Source: Cocleimonas sp.
GTDB lineage: Bacteria > Pseudomonadota > Gammaproteobacteria > Thiotrichales > Thiotrichaceae
NCBI GenBank assembly: GCA_023145485.1
Contig: JAGLDT010000001.1
Span: 1 to 7,378 of the forward strand
DNA length: 7,378 nucleotides
Reading direction: 5' to 3'
In this document: piece by piece, positions 1-6,074 of the stretch
Numbering within the stretch: position 1 is the first letter of the stretch
Layout: every line of letters starts with the position of its first letter
Translations under genes and position numbers: made by a program
The notes under the pieces: model-generated
Told to the model about the DNA's origin: nothing
What the model saw: only the letters and a program-made list of their open reading frames with translations
Databases searched by the model: none

Positions 1-737
1 TTACGACCTGTTAAACCGCAATCGCCCACAGGGCCACCGATCACAAAATTACCCGTTGGGTTAATATGATACGCTGTATTTTTATCCAACCATTCAGCAG
101 GAAGCACAGGTTTGATGATTTCTTCCATTACGCCTTCGCGCAAATCGTCCATATTAATCGGTTCATGCTGCGTTGAAAGCACAACGGCATCAATAGCAAC
201 AGGTTTGTTATTTTCATAACGGAAGGTTACCTGACTTTTTGCATCAGGACGTAAAAAACTTAATCCGCCAGATTTTAATAATTCAGCTTGTCTTTTTACT
301 AGAAGATGAGAGTAGGTGATCGGTGCAGGCATTAAAACATCGGTTTCATTGCTGGCATAACCAAACATTAAACCTTGATCGCCCGCGCCTTGTGATTCTT
401 TATCTTCGCGATCAACACCCATTGCAATATCAGGGGATTGCGTACCAAGTGCATTGAGTACCGCACAAGATGCACCATCAAAACCAATCTCTGATGAGGT
501 ATAACCAATATCAGTAACAGTTTTGCGAACGATTTGTTCATAATCGATAGTAGCAGTGGTGGTGATTTCACCCGCTAAAACAACCATACCCGTCTTAACC
601 ATTGTCTCACAGGCAACGCGTGCATTGGTGTCTTGGGCGATAATAGCATCCAAAATGGCATCAGAAATTTGATCGCACATTTTATCAGGATGTCCTGCAG
701 AAACAGATTCGGAAGTGAATAAATGATTCCCAGCCAT
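1..737 (-). CDS. metK: S-adenosylmethionine synthetase (methionine adenosyltransferase), 5' part
   Basis: Cytoplasmic enzyme that joins methionine and ATP into S-adenosylmethionine, releasing phosphate and pyrophosphate. About 245 codons read open from the ATG at 737 to the left edge, roughly the first 60% of a protein that is usually 380-400 residues. The N-terminus MAGNHLFTSESVSAGHPDKM carries the family's SESVxxGHPDK signature. Further in are GEITT, the GAGDQGLMFGYA ATP-binding motif (about residues 118-129), and near the edge FVIGGPVGDCGLTGRK, which matches the conserved GGPxGDxGLTGRK block. No frameshift is seen. The start is set by a good ribosome binding site (TAAGGAG, 748-754) ten bases upstream. 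Transcription runs leftward from a leader holding an SAH riboswitch, which suggests that ahcY or another SAM-cycle gene follows beyond the edge; this is inferred. Family identity is very secure. Confidence 0.97.
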   Translation of the reverse strand, partial: MAGNHLFTSESVSAGHPDKMCDQISDAILDAIIAQDTNARVACETMVKTGMVVLAGEITTTATIDYEQIVRKTVTDIGYTSSEIGFDGASCAVLNALGTQSPDIAMGVDREDKESQGAGDQGLMFGYASNETDVLMPAPITYSHLLVKRQAELLKSGGLSFLRPDAKSQVTFRYENNKPVAIDAVVLSTQHEPINMDDLREGVMEEIIKPVLPAEWLDKNTAYHINPTGNFVIGGPVGDCGLTGR

Positions 738-747
738 AATCTAAGTA

Positions 748-754
748 CTCCTTA
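748..754 (-). promoter_or_regulatory. metK ribosome binding site
   Basis: TAAGGAG on the minus strand, ten bases before the metK ATG. It lies just 3' of the riboswitch pseudoknot strand and sits in a small TAAG/CTTA stem-loop, so its accessibility is plausibly what the switch controls. Confidence 0.7.
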
Positions 755-763
755 AAGTTTGAC

Positions 764-872
764 TGAGCGCCGTTGCAAAATGAAGATCTATTTGAGCCTA
801 GCCTCAATCATGTTCTATTTTATTTTTATACATTAAAAACAGAATGAAAGGGTTGCAACGCTCCTCAAATAG
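764..872 (-). promoter_or_regulatory. SAH riboswitch in the metK leader
   Basis: Read on the minus strand, the leader matches the S-adenosylhomocysteine riboswitch. P1 is a perfect 9-bp helix, CUAUUUGAG (872-864) with CUCAAAUAG (796-788). It is followed by GAGCG (863-859), UUGCAACC (858-851) and, on the other side, GGCUAGG (803-797). P2 forms from UUG/UAG plus CC/GG with one unpaired C, the same pattern I recall for the Ralstonia aptamer. The pseudoknot P4 is GAGCG (863-859) with CGCUC (769-765), inside the conserved 3' block CGGCGCUCA (772-764). P2 is extended by an AU-rich hairpin, roughly 812-843. The aptamer ends about ten bases before the metK ribosome binding site, so control of translation initiation is likely. 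Known members are ON switches, usually at ahcY or metH; metK directly downstream is less usual. Assignment is by motif recall and hand folding. Confidence 0.87.
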
Positions 873-884
873 TTGAGGAGGAAC

Positions 885-914
885 AATCTACACTAAAAAA
901 ATAGAGTTGGGTAA
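885..914 (-). promoter_or_regulatory. possible metK promoter
   Basis: Weak sigma-70-like candidate on the minus strand: TTACCC (909-914) and TAGATT (885-890) separated by 18 bases. Matches to consensus are only 3/6 and 4/6. It would start transcription near 878, just before riboswitch helix P1. It is listed because some promoter must lie between the dacB-like terminator hairpin and the riboswitch, and this is the best pair I see. Confidence 0.25.
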
Positions 915-958
915 TAAAATAAGGGAATACTGGATTAGTTTTGATAATTGGCATAAAA

Positions 959-995
959 ATACCGCTATTCGATCAAAGTCATCTAATCGAATAGC
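959..995 (-). terminator. hairpin ending the D,D-carboxypeptidase gene
   Basis: A perfect 10-bp stem, GCTATTCGAT (964-973) with ATCGAATAGC (986-995), and a 12-base loop lies 15 bases past the stop of the leftward gene at 1011. Read leftward it is followed by GG and then TATTTTTA, a short U-rich tail. The stem is AT-rich and the loop large, so termination may be moderate. It separates this gene from the metK promoter region. Confidence 0.55.
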
Positions 996-1010
996 TTAAA
1001 CCATTAAGCT

Positions 1011-2204
1011 TTAAAAGGTTTTTCTTAGTTGCTTAGCAATACGAATACGCAAGTTATGAGGAACAGCTTGATTCATCATCAAGGCAAAGGGTTTCCATTC
1101 ATTTCCACGCACTAAATACCCCGCTAAAGTACTAACACCTCTTAGTGTGCCTGATTTAGCATAAACACCTGTTGCTCTCTTTGGTAATAGGTGTTTCCAG
1201 CGCATAAATTGCTTTAGCAAATCAATTAACTGCCTCGGTTTAAGACGGTTTTTTCGTGATAGCCCTGCGCCCTCTTGAAGGTTAAACGTTTTCCAATGGA
1301 AGTTTGCGCGCAAAGTAGTATTCATATACTGCTTTACTAATTGCGCGTTAGCGGGTCGCCCATAAGCATCTGCGGCCAATGCAAGCGCTAATTGATTGGC
1401 AATAAAGTTAGTGGAATATTTTAACATTGGGCGAATAACTTCAGCCAGTGTACGACTATTATGATGTTGATAAGTCACTTGTAATGCTGGAACACGTCCA
1501 GACACAATCGAACGACTCACCTGAATCCCCTCTTGGCGCAAGAAAGCTGCTAATAACTCAGCAAAATATTTTTCAGCATTATGTGGATCTCTACCCGTAT
1601 TAACTCGTAATGTACCCCGCTTAAAACGTTTTTTCATGCTTCTAGCAAAGGGTGTTAGCGGTGTTTGTGCTTCTGCAGAAATCACCTTGCCATTACGCTT
1701 TTTAATATTAACCGTATTAAAATTAGCAGCTAATGCGGAAGGAACGGCATCATAAGGGTTGTTACTCTTGCCTGTTCCAGGAAGTACTAAACCATTTTCA
1801 AACAATGAATTATCTAAAGCAATACGATCAACCTGAACAACGCCACGCTGCGCTAATTGCCTAGCTATTTGAGCCAGCTCCTCAGAGACTAGATAAGGAT
1901 CACCGCTTCCTTTAACCCACAGCGTATTCTCCCTGCGATCAAAAAAGAAGTCAGTACGGAAACGGTAGTTTTCACCCCAACGATTTAATGCCAGCCAAGC
2001 CGTCGCAATTTTAACCGTAGAAGCAGGTACAAAGGATCGATTAGCACGCTTAGACTTTAAAACATGCCCCTGACCATCAGTGACCAATAAACCTGCATTC
2101 TGCAAGCGAGAAAAACGCGATAAAGCACTTTCTGCAAACGCTAGCGATGGTGCAAGCAAGGAGAGGAAAAGAGTCGTTAAGACGATTGTTTTTATTTTCT
2201 TCAT
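1011..2204 (-). CDS. dacB: PBP4-type D-alanyl-D-alanine carboxypeptidase/endopeptidase (peptidase S13)
   Basis: Periplasmic low-molecular-mass penicillin-binding protein that trims the terminal D-Ala from peptidoglycan stem peptides and may cut cross-links. From the chosen ATG the product is 397 residues. Residues 1-24 form a signal peptide (MKKIK, hydrophobic core, then SLAFA before ESAL). The three serine-enzyme motifs are present: STVK (S62, K65), STN (S264-N266) and KSG (350-352), the last in place of the common KTG. A GSGDPYL block (99-105) is also typical of the S13 family. It is shorter than E. coli DacB (about 477), suggesting a reduced inserted domain. The frame extends upstream to a TTG at 2237 and ATGs at 2222 and 2219; 2204 is preferred because it gives the cleanest signal peptide. 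No strong ribosome binding site precedes any of these. It is monocistronic, with its own promoter near 2250. Confidence 0.92.
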   Translation of the reverse strand: MKKIKTIVLTTLFLSLLAPSLAFAESALSRFSRLQNAGLLVTDGQGHVLKSKRANRSFVPASTVKIATAWLALNRWGENYRFRTDFFFDRRENTLWVKGSGDPYLVSEELAQIARQLAQRGVVQVDRIALDNSLFENGLVLPGTGKSNNPYDAVPSALAANFNTVNIKKRNGKVISAEAQTPLTPFARSMKKRFKRGTLRVNTGRDPHNAEKYFAELLAAFLRQEGIQVSRSIVSGRVPALQVTYQHHNSRTLAEVIRPMLKYSTNFIANQLALALAADAYGRPANAQLVKQYMNTTLRANFHWKTFNLQEGAGLSRKNRLKPRQLIDLLKQFMRWKHLLPKRATGVYAKSGTLRGVSTLAGYLVRGNEWKPFALMMNQAVPHNLRIRIAKQLRKTF

Positions 2205-2246
2205 AAGCAATATTTTCATCATTTTATTATTTTTCAAAGACTTTCT

Positions 2247-2274
2247 ATTATAAGAATTTCAAGATGATAGACAA
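2247..2274 (-). promoter_or_regulatory. sigma-70-like promoter of the carboxypeptidase gene
   Basis: On the minus strand a perfect -10 box TATAAT (2247-2252) is preceded, with 16 bases between, by TTGTCT (2269-2274), which matches 4/6 of the -35 consensus. The predicted start near 2240 leaves a leader of about 35 bases to the ATG at 2204, and would exclude the far-upstream TTG at 2237 as a practical start. Confidence 0.6.
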
Positions 2275-2335
2275 CACATGTTGTTTTTTTATCCTTTCAA
2301 TTTCATACTATTTCCACAGTAAATGTCATGATTAA

Positions 2336-2373
2336 TTGCTTGCAATTCACAAATAAGTATTATAAATACTTAT
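2336..2373 (+). promoter_or_regulatory. candidate promoter with overlapping palindrome for the lipoprotein operon
   Basis: TTGCTT (2336-2341) and TATTAT (2358-2363) are spaced by 16 bases and could form a promoter for the rightward operon. The -10 lies inside a perfect inverted repeat, ATAAGTAT (2353-2360) and ATACTTAT (2366-2373) around a 5-base centre. That is the size and place expected of a repressor operator. The surroundings are very AT-rich, so chance palindromes are more likely here. Function is inferred. Confidence 0.35.
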
Positions 2374-2382
2374 ATAAGCTGA

Positions 2383-2412
2383 GTATATAGTGTTTTTATC
2401 GGCGGTATATAG
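2383..2412 (+). repeat. direct repeat GTATATAG, two copies 22 bases apart
   Basis: Identical 8-mers at 2383-2390 and 2405-2412 lie between the candidate promoter and the lipoprotein start. The 22-base spacing is about two helical turns, which suits a protein bound on one face of the DNA. They could equally be alternative -10-like sequences in AT-rich DNA. Confidence 0.35.
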
Positions 2413-2438
2413 ACTTTCACCCAACATTAGGAGAAAAA

Positions 2439-2885
2439 ATGAAGCATGTTACTAATGACCAATTATTCATCTTATGGTTTCTTTTTTTATTATTGACAAC
2501 GAGTGGGTGCGCCACTGTCATTGCAAAATATGACAACACTGCCTATCGCCAAAGCACATCATTAAAGGTCGATGCGCTTGCCTTAATGGACAAAGCAACA
2601 AATTCGTATACCTCGCAAGCAATAGCCATTGATGCATTAAAAATAAATATAAATAAAGCACACGAATATGCAAGGGGACGACCTAAAAATAAAATAATTA
2701 GCAAGCAATGGTTACTCTTAAAAGACCCAAAGCGTCATTTACTCGGTGGATTTTTAATACGATGGAAGAAAAAAGAAACACTCTCAACACCGTTTATCAG
2801 AGAAGCGAAGGGTAATATCGCACTTGCATTTGATCAAATCATTGGTTTAGAAAGTGGTCTTATCAAACAAAAAAACAATCAATAA
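2439..2885 (+). CDS. small predicted lipoprotein of unknown function
   Basis: 148 residues; I do not recognise the family. The N-terminus has a short polar lead (residues 1-8), a hydrophobic run FILWFLFLLL (10-19) and TTSGC, with Cys24 as the likely lipidated residue. The -3 residue is Thr rather than the usual Leu, so this is a slightly atypical lipobox. Residue +2 is Ala, which suggests outer-membrane sorting by the Asp+2 rule. The mature part is basic, rich in Lys and Ala, mostly helical by composition, with no repeats or cysteines. A strong ribosome binding site AGGAG (2429-2433) lies five bases before the ATG. The next gene starts 13 bases after its stop, so the two are almost certainly co-transcribed and may act together. 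The lipoprotein call is fairly sure; the function is not visible. Confidence 0.82.
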   Translation: MKHVTNDQLFILWFLFLLLTTSGCATVIAKYDNTAYRQSTSLKVDALALMDKATNSYTSQAIAIDALKININKAHEYARGRPKNKIISKQWLLLKDPKRHLLGGFLIRWKKKETLSTPFIREAKGNIALAFDQIIGLESGLIKQKNNQ

Positions 2886-2898
2886 AGAAGGATAGCAA

Positions 2899-3225
2899 AT
2901 GTCTAATTTCGAAGATTTTATTCAAATTGTTGAAAAAAGTACAAAAAAACTAGCAAAAAACACACTAAAAGGATTTAAAAATGAAGCATTAAAAGATGTT
3001 AAAACATTTTTAGAAGACTCAAAGGAAGACTTAAAACGTTGGACGAGATTACTAGCAATAGGTGAATTATCGCAAGATGATTTCGAGTGGTTAGTAATTG
3101 GAAGAAAAGAAGTGATTGAGTTACAAGTATTAAAACAATCAGGTTTAACATTAGTAAGACTAGATCGCTTTAAAAATGCATTACTTAACTCAGTGATTGA
3201 TACCGCACTGGATGTCTTTTTGTAA
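2899..3225 (+). CDS. small helical cytoplasmic protein of unknown function
   Basis: 108 residues, with no signal peptide or membrane segment and no family I can name. The first half (about residues 5-50) is highly charged, with many Lys, Glu and Asp and regularly spaced hydrophobics, consistent with amphipathic helices or a coiled coil. The second half (about 52-108) is more hydrophobic: SQDDFEWLVIGRKEVIEL, then a Leu/Val-rich tail ending in DTALDVFL. The good ribosome binding site AAGGA (2888-2892) is six bases before the ATG. It is the second gene of the lipoprotein operon and is followed by a clear terminator. The C-terminal half looks like the folded, conserved part; a role as cytoplasmic partner of the lipoprotein product would need a link across the membrane and is speculative. 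Confidence 0.78.
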   Translation: MSNFEDFIQIVEKSTKKLAKNTLKGFKNEALKDVKTFLEDSKEDLKRWTRLLAIGELSQDDFEWLVIGRKEVIELQVLKQSGLTLVRLDRFKNALLNSVIDTALDVFL

Positions 3226-3239
3226 GGGCTTCAAAGAAT

Positions 3240-3294
3240 GAAAGTAAGGATGTTCCAAGTAACCGTTACTTTCTTTTTCTCTTTTTTTCTTTTA
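3240..3294 (+). terminator. rho-independent terminator of the lipoprotein operon
   Basis: Fifteen bases after the stop of the second operon gene. Two alternative stems share the same right arm: GAAAGTAA (3240-3247) with TTACTTTC (3266-3273), or the compact AAGTAA-CCG-TTACTT (3257-3271). A long pyrimidine run, mostly T, follows to about 3294. It lies between convergent genes. The larger stem could also weakly stop leftward transcripts, but no long U-run follows on that side. Confidence 0.78.
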
Positions 3295-3295
3295 T

Positions 3296-3892
3296 CTAAC
3301 CATATCGCATAAGCTCTCGATCATGCCATCGGGATAATAAAGGCAGTGCAACAATAGCCCCGAGCAGAGCCATTGCCATATCCGACTGTGTATCCCATAT
3401 ATATCCCTGAGTACCAAGAAAGGCTTCTGCATCTTCGCCAGAGTAAATAGCAACCCACCATTCAATTAATTCATAAAACGCACTAAACGCCAGCACGAAA
3501 CAGGTCACTATAAAAAACAACCAATAATGCCCATTAATAACACGCTTGCGTATCAATAGCTCGCGGGCAATCATTGCAGGCACAAAGCCTTGCACAAAGT
3601 GCCCTACCTTATCGTAATTATTCCGTTCTAAATTAAGAGCTTCCTTAATCCAATCAAACAGGGGGACTTCTGCATAGGTGTAATGACCACCGACCATTAA
3701 AACAAGACAGTGAATGAGAATAAGCACATAAACAAGGGGGGTTAAAGGGAAGCTATTGCGAGTTAAAAGCAACACCATAAAGCCAAGCAAAGCAGGAATC
3801 ACTTCAAGAAACCAAGTGAAATAGTCATGCGGATAAATAGCCGACCAAAGCAGTACCGCAAAAAAGATAATTAACCAACTTGTCCTAGCCAT
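3296..3892 (-). CDS. yjdF: YjdF/DUF2238 family integral membrane protein
   Basis: 198 residues, predicted inner-membrane protein with about five or six hydrophobic segments (roughly 5-20, 30-45, 51-68, perhaps 98-115, 122-142 and 172-188). It carries motifs I associate with the YjdF/DUF2238 family: YDKVGHF (93-99), ELIEWW (141-146) and GTQGYIWDTQSDM (160-172). The conserved His, Glu and Asp residues near the membrane face suggest metal binding or catalysis, but the family's biochemical role is not established. A ribosome binding site GAGGG (3900-3904) lies seven bases before the ATG. It starts 24 bases after the stop of the desaturase-like gene on the same strand, so the two are probably co-transcribed. 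The family call is confident; the function is unknown. Confidence 0.87.
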   Translation of the reverse strand: MARTSWLIIFFAVLLWSAIYPHDYFTWFLEVIPALLGFMVLLLTRNSFPLTPLVYVLILIHCLVLMVGGHYTYAEVPLFDWIKEALNLERNNYDKVGHFVQGFVPAMIARELLIRKRVINGHYWLFFIVTCFVLAFSAFYELIEWWVAIYSGEDAEAFLGTQGYIWDTQSDMAMALLGAIVALPLLSRWHDRELMRYG

Positions 3893-3916
3893 TATTTAAC
3901 CCTCATTTCCAAGCAC

Positions 3917-4756
3917 CTAAGCTCCCCGATAACACTCTGCAGGAATTTTATCTTTAATACTTTCATGAAGTGCAGGTATTTTTGACCAATGCACACCTTG
4001 CTTATAGTGATGCGCGGTATGGTAGCCTAGATTTCCTGTAAATAGATTATACAAAACACTGGTATTATTACGTGATGCCGAGAACTGATCCTGTGTATCT
4101 AGCCTAGAGTGATGCTCATACGTTGCAAATGAGGTATAAATTAAGCTCGCTATCATCGGTAAAATAAAGACAAACAAAGCATTAAGCGGATTATACAGTG
4201 TAATAGCGACAAGAAGCAGAAGTGTGATACTACTAAAAAGCACAAACTGTCGTTGCTGTTTAGGATAGCTTTTCCCGACTTGATAACCTCTCGGATAGGC
4301 TGTTAATGCAACCGTTAACGTATATTCAAGCACTCCCATCGTCGTTCCATTATCTCTCTTCCAACGACTTTCATCTTTTTCTTGATCAAGGAAATTACGG
4401 TGATGCCCATAATTATGATGCAATACCCATAGATTAGTGGTTACGCCCGTATGCAGTGCATAGAAAAATTCAAGAATTCGATTCAGGCTATTGTTTTTAA
4501 AGACATGTCGATGCTGATGATGATGATTCCATGCAGAAACACAGGCGCGTGGCACAATCATCAAAAGGAAATAAGCAAACAAGAACCAAATGCTTTTAAC
4601 ACTAAAAAATACAATAAAATCAATAAAACTTAAACCAAGGATAATACTGATAGGTAGCCTGTCGGCCGAAAAATTAAACATGGAGTCATTACCTATGATG
4701 GTTGGGTAAAATATTTGCGTATAATAGTACCGTACTAAACGCATAAAGCAGTTCAT
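3917..4756 (-). CDS. membrane fatty-acid desaturase/hydroxylase family protein
   Basis: 279 residues, integral membrane di-iron oxygenase-like protein that probably inserts a double bond or hydroxyl into an acyl chain or related lipid. Histidine clusters of the family are all present: HHHQHRH (78-84), HHNYGHH (113-119), EHH (214-216) and HTAHH (246-250). Hydrophobic segments lie around 35-68, 142-153 and 171-210, giving the usual hairpins with the His boxes on the cytoplasmic side. The start is supported by AAGGAG (4761-4766) four bases upstream; a second Met at residue 5 is less well placed. It begins 37 bases after the end of pyrC' with no terminator between, and the YjdF-like gene follows 24 bases on. 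The exact substrate cannot be told; carotenoid or alkane-type oxidation is possible within this superfamily. Confidence 0.9.
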   Translation of the reverse strand: MNCFMRLVRYYYTQIFYPTIIGNDSMFNFSADRLPISIILGLSFIDFIVFFSVKSIWFLFAYFLLMIVPRACVSAWNHHHQHRHVFKNNSLNRILEFFYALHTGVTTNLWVLHHNYGHHRNFLDQEKDESRWKRDNGTTMGVLEYTLTVALTAYPRGYQVGKSYPKQQRQFVLFSSITLLLLVAITLYNPLNALFVFILPMIASLIYTSFATYEHHSRLDTQDQFSASRNNTSVLYNLFTGNLGYHTAHHYKQGVHWSKIPALHESIKDKIPAECYRGA

Positions 4757-4793
4757 TTAACTCCTTCTATCCCTTAATAGTCATAACTTTATT

Positions 4794-6074
4794 TTATGAA
4801 TAATGATAGACAAGCCTTCCCTTGATACGCGTCTCAACAACAGAACCACTAAATCCCCAGCCAAAAAAGGGGCTATTCTTACCTTTACTTTGGAATGTTT
4901 CTCGATCAATAGTCTTTGGCTTATCAGGGTCAAATAGAACAAAATCAGCCACTTGCCCAATACCTAAGCTACCTTTAGGTTTATTAATAATCAGCGCAGG
5001 GTAATAACTAATACGTGCAATAGCAGCCTCAAGACTCAACACACCCTCTTCAACCAATCTTAAGGTCAACGGCAAAAGCGTTTCTAACCCTGAAATACCC
5101 GCACTAGACTGCTGAAATGGTGCTAATTTAGCATCAATATCATGTGGTTGATGATCAGAACAAATAGCATCAATCACCCCTTCTGCAACCCCGCGCCTTA
5201 GCGCATCTCTGTCTCGCAGACTGCGTAAGGGGGGCTGTGTATTGCATAGGGTATTAAAATCACTAATGTCCATTTCAGTTAAAAATAACTGATGAACGGC
5301 AACATCAGCGCTCACAGGCAAGCCTTTATGTTTAGCTTCTGCTAGCAATTCCACACTTTTTGCACAGGACAAACGGCAAAAATGCACGGAAGTATTCGTT
5401 TCCTCAACCAACAGTAATATTTGCGCCATCGCAATACTTTCAACGCCAGATGAAATAGAGGGCAAACCAAGGCGTGTCGCAATAGCCCCCTCATGCGCAC
5501 AACCATCACCCTGTAAGTGATGCTCAATCGGTTGATAAAAAAGCTTTAAATCATTTGTTGCCGCATAATCCATACTCTTGCGAATTAGATTTAAACTACT
5601 AAAAGGTGCTAAACCCTGTGTTACCGCAATACAGCCCGATTTTTTCAGGCTACCCATATTACTTAATCGCTCACCTTTTAAGCCATCGGTTAATGCGCCA
5701 ATCACCTCAACTTGAGTTGCGTTCGCAGCTAGCACTTTCTCTTGGATCAAATTAATGTGAGCACTGCTATCAATAGGGGATAAAAGTTCAGGCATTGCAC
5801 AGACAGTTGTTATACCTGACTCCGCAGCTACCTGCATTTCATTTGCAATCGTCGCCTTATTTTCCAACCCTGGTTCGCGTAAATAAACCGAAAGATCAAC
5901 TAAACCTGGCAATAACCACAAACCATCCGCATTAATAATTTCATCGGCTTTAAAATCATCGGGCGCATGATCAAGAGCAACAACGACACCCTGTTGAATA
6001 AAAACATCAACCAGACCATTCTGTTGATTAGCAGGATCAATCAAACGAGCTGACTTTATATGAAGACTCTTCAT
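4794..6074 (-). CDS. pyrC': non-catalytic dihydroorotase-like subunit of aspartate transcarbamoylase (PyrC'/PyrX type)
   Basis: 426 residues with the full length and fold signature of a class I dihydroorotase, but key metal ligands are gone. The usual HxH of the PGLVDxHxHLREPG block reads S62-V-Y64 in PGLVDLSVYLREPG (56-69), and no carboxylated-Lys motif is seen around residue 150 (GCIAVTQ). The CHVS-type segment reads VHFCRLSCA (230-238). Retained structural blocks include NTQPPLR (278-284), CSDHQPHD (305-312) and SAGISGLETLLPL (324-336). In Pseudomonas such an inactive homologue is needed to assemble active ATCase with PyrB. Here its ATG overlaps the pyrB stop by four bases (ATGA), with GGAG (6083-6086) inside pyrB as ribosome binding site. 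The overlap favours coupled synthesis and stoichiometric assembly. A separate active dihydroorotase should exist elsewhere in the genome. Confidence 0.93.
   Translation of the reverse strand: MKSLHIKSARLIDPANQQNGLVDVFIQQGVVVALDHAPDDFKADEIINADGLWLLPGLVDLSVYLREPGLENKATIANEMQVAAESGITTVCAMPELLSPIDSSAHINLIQEKVLAANATQVEVIGALTDGLKGERLSNMGSLKKSGCIAVTQGLAPFSSLNLIRKSMDYAATNDLKLFYQPIEHHLQGDGCAHEGAIATRLGLPSISSGVESIAMAQILLLVEETNTSVHFCRLSCAKSVELLAEAKHKGLPVSADVAVHQLFLTEMDISDFNTLCNTQPPLRSLRDRDALRRGVAEGVIDAICSDHQPHDIDAKLAPFQQSSAGISGLETLLPLTLRLVEEGVLSLEAAIARISYYPALIINKPKGSLGIGQVADFVLFDPDKPKTIDRETFQSKGKNSPFFGWGFSGSVVETRIKGRLVYHYS

Noticed and set aside
368..571. Open frame of 67 codons on the minus strand
   Set aside because: It lies wholly within metK in another frame; the metK frame reads cleanly with family motifs through the same bases.
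741..1010. SAM-type riboswitch or leader-peptide attenuator for metK
   Set aside because: The sequence fits the SAH aptamer in detail, and no short Met-rich open frame or terminator/antiterminator pair is seen.
2205..2237. Extended N-terminus of the carboxypeptidase from TTG at 2237 or ATGs at 2222/2219
   Set aside because: The TTG overlaps the predicted transcription start, and the ATG at 2204 gives a standard signal peptide. The 2222/2219 ATGs remain possible, but no ribosome binding site supports them.
4451..4633. Plus-strand open frame of 60 codons
   Set aside because: Antisense to the desaturase-like gene, whose His boxes lie there; no ribosome binding site or recognisable product.
5342..5527. 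Minus-strand 61-codon frame inside pyrC'
   Set aside because: Same-strand, alternative frame within a gene that reads through without interruption.
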